DNA from: Pagrus major
Lineage: Eukaryota; Chordata; Actinopteri; Spariformes; Sparidae
NCBI RefSeq assembly: GCF_040436345.1
Contig: NC_133236.1
Location: 18,431,466 to 18,495,465 of the forward strand
Direction of reading: 5' to 3'
Length of the DNA: 64,000 bases
Positions 62,033 to 64,000 of this stretch are shown one piece after another. The position numbers were made by a program, and so were the translations under genes. The stretch's first letter is position 1. Each line of letters begins with the position of its first letter. The notes under the pieces were generated by a model. The model did no database searches. It saw only the letters and a program-made list of their open reading frames with translations, and had not been told where the DNA came from.

Positions 62033-62455
62033 CATCCTGACAGCTTGGAATATTACTGTCAGATACTGTTCCCCCTCTGTTCAATATGAAAGGATGCTCA
62101 CACATCTTTCAAATTCATACTCCTGACTTCTTTCCCCACAACAGATAAGTCCTGTGATTTTCAGGCTGATATCATTAAATTTGACCATTTACAACAGGGG
62201 GAACGCATCCTGACAGCTTGGAGTATTACTGTCAGATACTGTTCCCCCTCTGTTCAATATGAAAGGAGGCTCACACATCTTTCAAATTCATACTGCTGAC
62301 TTCTTTCCCCACAACAGATAAGTCCTGTGATTTTCAGGCTGATATCATTAAATTTGACCATTTACAAAAGGGGGAACGCATCCTGAACACTTGGAGTATT
62401 ATTGTCAGATATTGTTCCCCCTCTGTTCAATATTAAAGAAGGCTCAGACAAGCAT
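62033..62455. repeat. Tandem repeat with a 174-bp unit, 2.4 copies
   Basis: The phrase CATCCTGACAGCTTGGA recurs at 62033, about 62206 and 62379 (last copy changed to CATCCTGAACACTTGGA). The intervening words CTGTTCCCCCTCTGTTC, TTTCAAATTCATACT and AAATTTGACCATTTACAA repeat in step. The third copy is truncated after GAAGGCTCAGACA. Confidence 0.85.
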
Positions 62456-63200
62456 TAAAGACTTTAATAACAGTAAACAAAAAATAAATAGTGTATACTT
62501 ACTTTTTAGAACATACAATTATTATTCAAATCCAATAAATACAAAATTAAATCAACAAAAACATCAAAATAATTTTAAAAAATTATAAATATGAAAATTT
62601 TCATATAGGCTTTGTAAAGAAAACACACACATTTATCAATTTCTTATGTTGGTCTTTTAAGTTCCTTTCCTTTAGCATAAGGACATAAAAACACAAACAT
62701 ATGTGCTGTTGTCCCAGTTTAAAAATATAACTAGACAGTCATGAAATTTGGATTTCACTTCTACAATACAACATCTTCAGATAAAACTCGCTAAAAGTCA
62801 GTTTTGAACCTTAGCTCTCTCCACAGTGCCTCTGTGGTACGAGCACAACAGCTCGGGGGCGAGCTTTTTGTGAACGCGCGCTTCCTTCGCCCTTCGGGCT
62901 ATTTCGGACGGGGGCAGGACTAGAGGAAACACATCTGGACGAGGAAACTTTGCAGTAGGAAATCCTGTTATTTAACTGCATGTCATATTGATTTACACTG
63001 TAGCATTTAAACGCACTCTTTAAAACTGTGGCTTGGATTAAAATGTATTTGAATTGCCACTAAACGGTAACTATCTGGATCTATAAATCTCACATGTTCA
63101 TTACAAAAAACTTTACAGGACAATCACTTAGCTCCCCCTGCTGGACACTGATAGAAAACCTGTTATTTAACGTCAGGGGTTGAACGTACTTGAACGTATG
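62456..63200. other. Intergenic, no gene seen
   Basis: AT-rich to about 62800, then a GC-richer stretch with a hairpin (CGCCCTTCGGGC near 62889) that may be part of the next promoter. Nothing coding. Confidence 0.4.
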
Positions 63201-63341
63201 ACGTAGTTAGTTCACGCTCGCTGGTCAGTGTCGCTGGTGCTCGCTGTCCAAAATGCTAATTTCGGGGAAGTTAATGCTTTTACAAACCTTTTTTTTGGGT
63301 AGCATCACCTTAGTCGTTTGGCCGAACATCTAATGTCCAAG
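63201..63341 (+). other. Probable first exon of an unidentified + strand gene
   Basis: The sequence ends CCAAG/GTAAGGT, a strong donor, followed by AT-rich intron-like DNA. A 26-residue open frame with ATG at 63253 (MLISGKLMLLQTFFLGSITL, then VVWPNI, stop at 63331-63333) lies upstream of the donor. It is hydrophobic and could be a micropeptide, an upstream ORF or chance. In human the next + strand gene is SYTL3, but nothing here proves that. Confidence 0.4.
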
Positions 63342-64000
63342 GTAAGGTTATACGTTTTGCTTGTCATAAAACTGCATGAACTTCAGGGCCGTTTTATATT
63401 GCTTATGTAACTCATATGCTAACTTCAGCTAAAGTTCGACGGTGGCTTTAGCGTTAATGCTAAATAGCTAGCTAACTCACTCGAAGGGTGCGCCCACTCC
63501 GTAGTTAACTTGGCCTTACATTTACTATGGTATGTAATTATTACGAATTAAAAGCATCCAGTCATATTACCCTTTATCTTGTGCCATTGGCGTTAACTAT
63601 TAAAACTAGTTAAATGTAACACGTCGAGGTTCTGGACTTTTTAGGTTATATCTGCTGCGTCACGCCAGGTGGTGCAGGCCTGAAGTTCGCGTCCATGTTG
63701 AAGTTCACGCTAAAGGTCAAAATCACTTTTAATTAGTTGTTCAGCGTTAAATATCTATTGTCATAATTAGCTTCATACAGTTTTAAACCCATATACCAGT
63801 TTTACTTAATCATGAATGCCATTTTGCTGTCAACTTCGAAATTTGGACCTCGGCAGTTGTCATTAAAACTTTTATTTTGAAAAAACAAAAATGCAGGAAG
63901 TTGAAACATTTGTGCTGCTAGTTTGATGCACCGGGCCTGAACTGTGGATTTCCATTGCTATTTTGATTGAATTTACACGTTTGCTTGGATTAGCGTGGGC
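63342..64000 (+). other. Intron-like DNA to the window edge
   Basis: AT-rich, no exon recognised before the end of the window. It probably continues the intron of the gene whose first exon ends at 63341. Confidence 0.4.

Overview
This is a vertebrate genomic window, almost certainly from a teleost fish. Evidence: short conserved exons between long introns with GT-AG boundaries, AATAAA polyadenylation signals, many short inverted-repeat DNA transposons of teleost type, and a block of orthologues that matches human 6q25.3 (TULP4, TMEM181, DYNLT1). There are no operons, CRISPR arrays or bacterial features.

Layout. (1) About 1150-3890, + strand: a small five-exon gene for a 197-residue RGG- and proline-rich protein that I cannot name. 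A possible alternative last exon or stray exon lies near 5633-5757. (2) 7482-9573, - strand: mrps10, mitochondrial ribosomal protein uS10m, rebuilt from seven exons (204 residues). (3) 12.0-48.7 kb, + strand: tulp4, rebuilt from 13 coding exons (1816 residues, WD40-SOCS-tubby). It has a 15-kb first coding intron, a huge 3.5-kb exon carrying a fish-specific glutamine/histidine tract, and a 3.1-kb 3'UTR. (4) 49.9-58.6 kb, + strand: tmem181, 17 coding exons (524 residues), with a minor-spliceosome AT-AC intron and an apparent alternative first exon. (5) 58755-60526, - strand: dynlt1, five exons (113 residues), convergent with tmem181. (6) 60.9-63.1 kb: repeats, including a striking palindrome-bearing 164-bp tandem array and a 174-bp tandem array. 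(7) 63.2-63.35 kb: probably the first exon of another + strand gene.

Reading frames were checked by summing exon lengths and tracking intron phase. tulp4 (5451 nt), tmem181 (1575 nt), mrps10 (615 nt), dynlt1 (342 nt) and the RGG gene (594 nt) all close without a frameshift.

Mobile elements. Two copies of an internally deleted cut-and-paste element (11092-11713 and 19422-20347) have perfect 6-bp target duplications, TAC...GTA termini, arrays of the palindrome ATCTCGAGAT, and an N-terminal remnant of an integrase-like transposase; the best guess is the IS3EU group. A 5'-truncated L1-type LINE (29858-31623) sits antisense in tulp4 intron 2 with a perfect 17-bp target duplication and a still-open reading frame. 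At least ten further short repeats are dispersed in introns and intergenic DNA.

The genes do not form one pathway. They cover mitochondrial translation (mrps10), a Cullin-RING-type substrate-receptor candidate with a tubby domain (tulp4), a Wntless-like seven-pass membrane protein (tmem181) and a dynein light chain (dynlt1).
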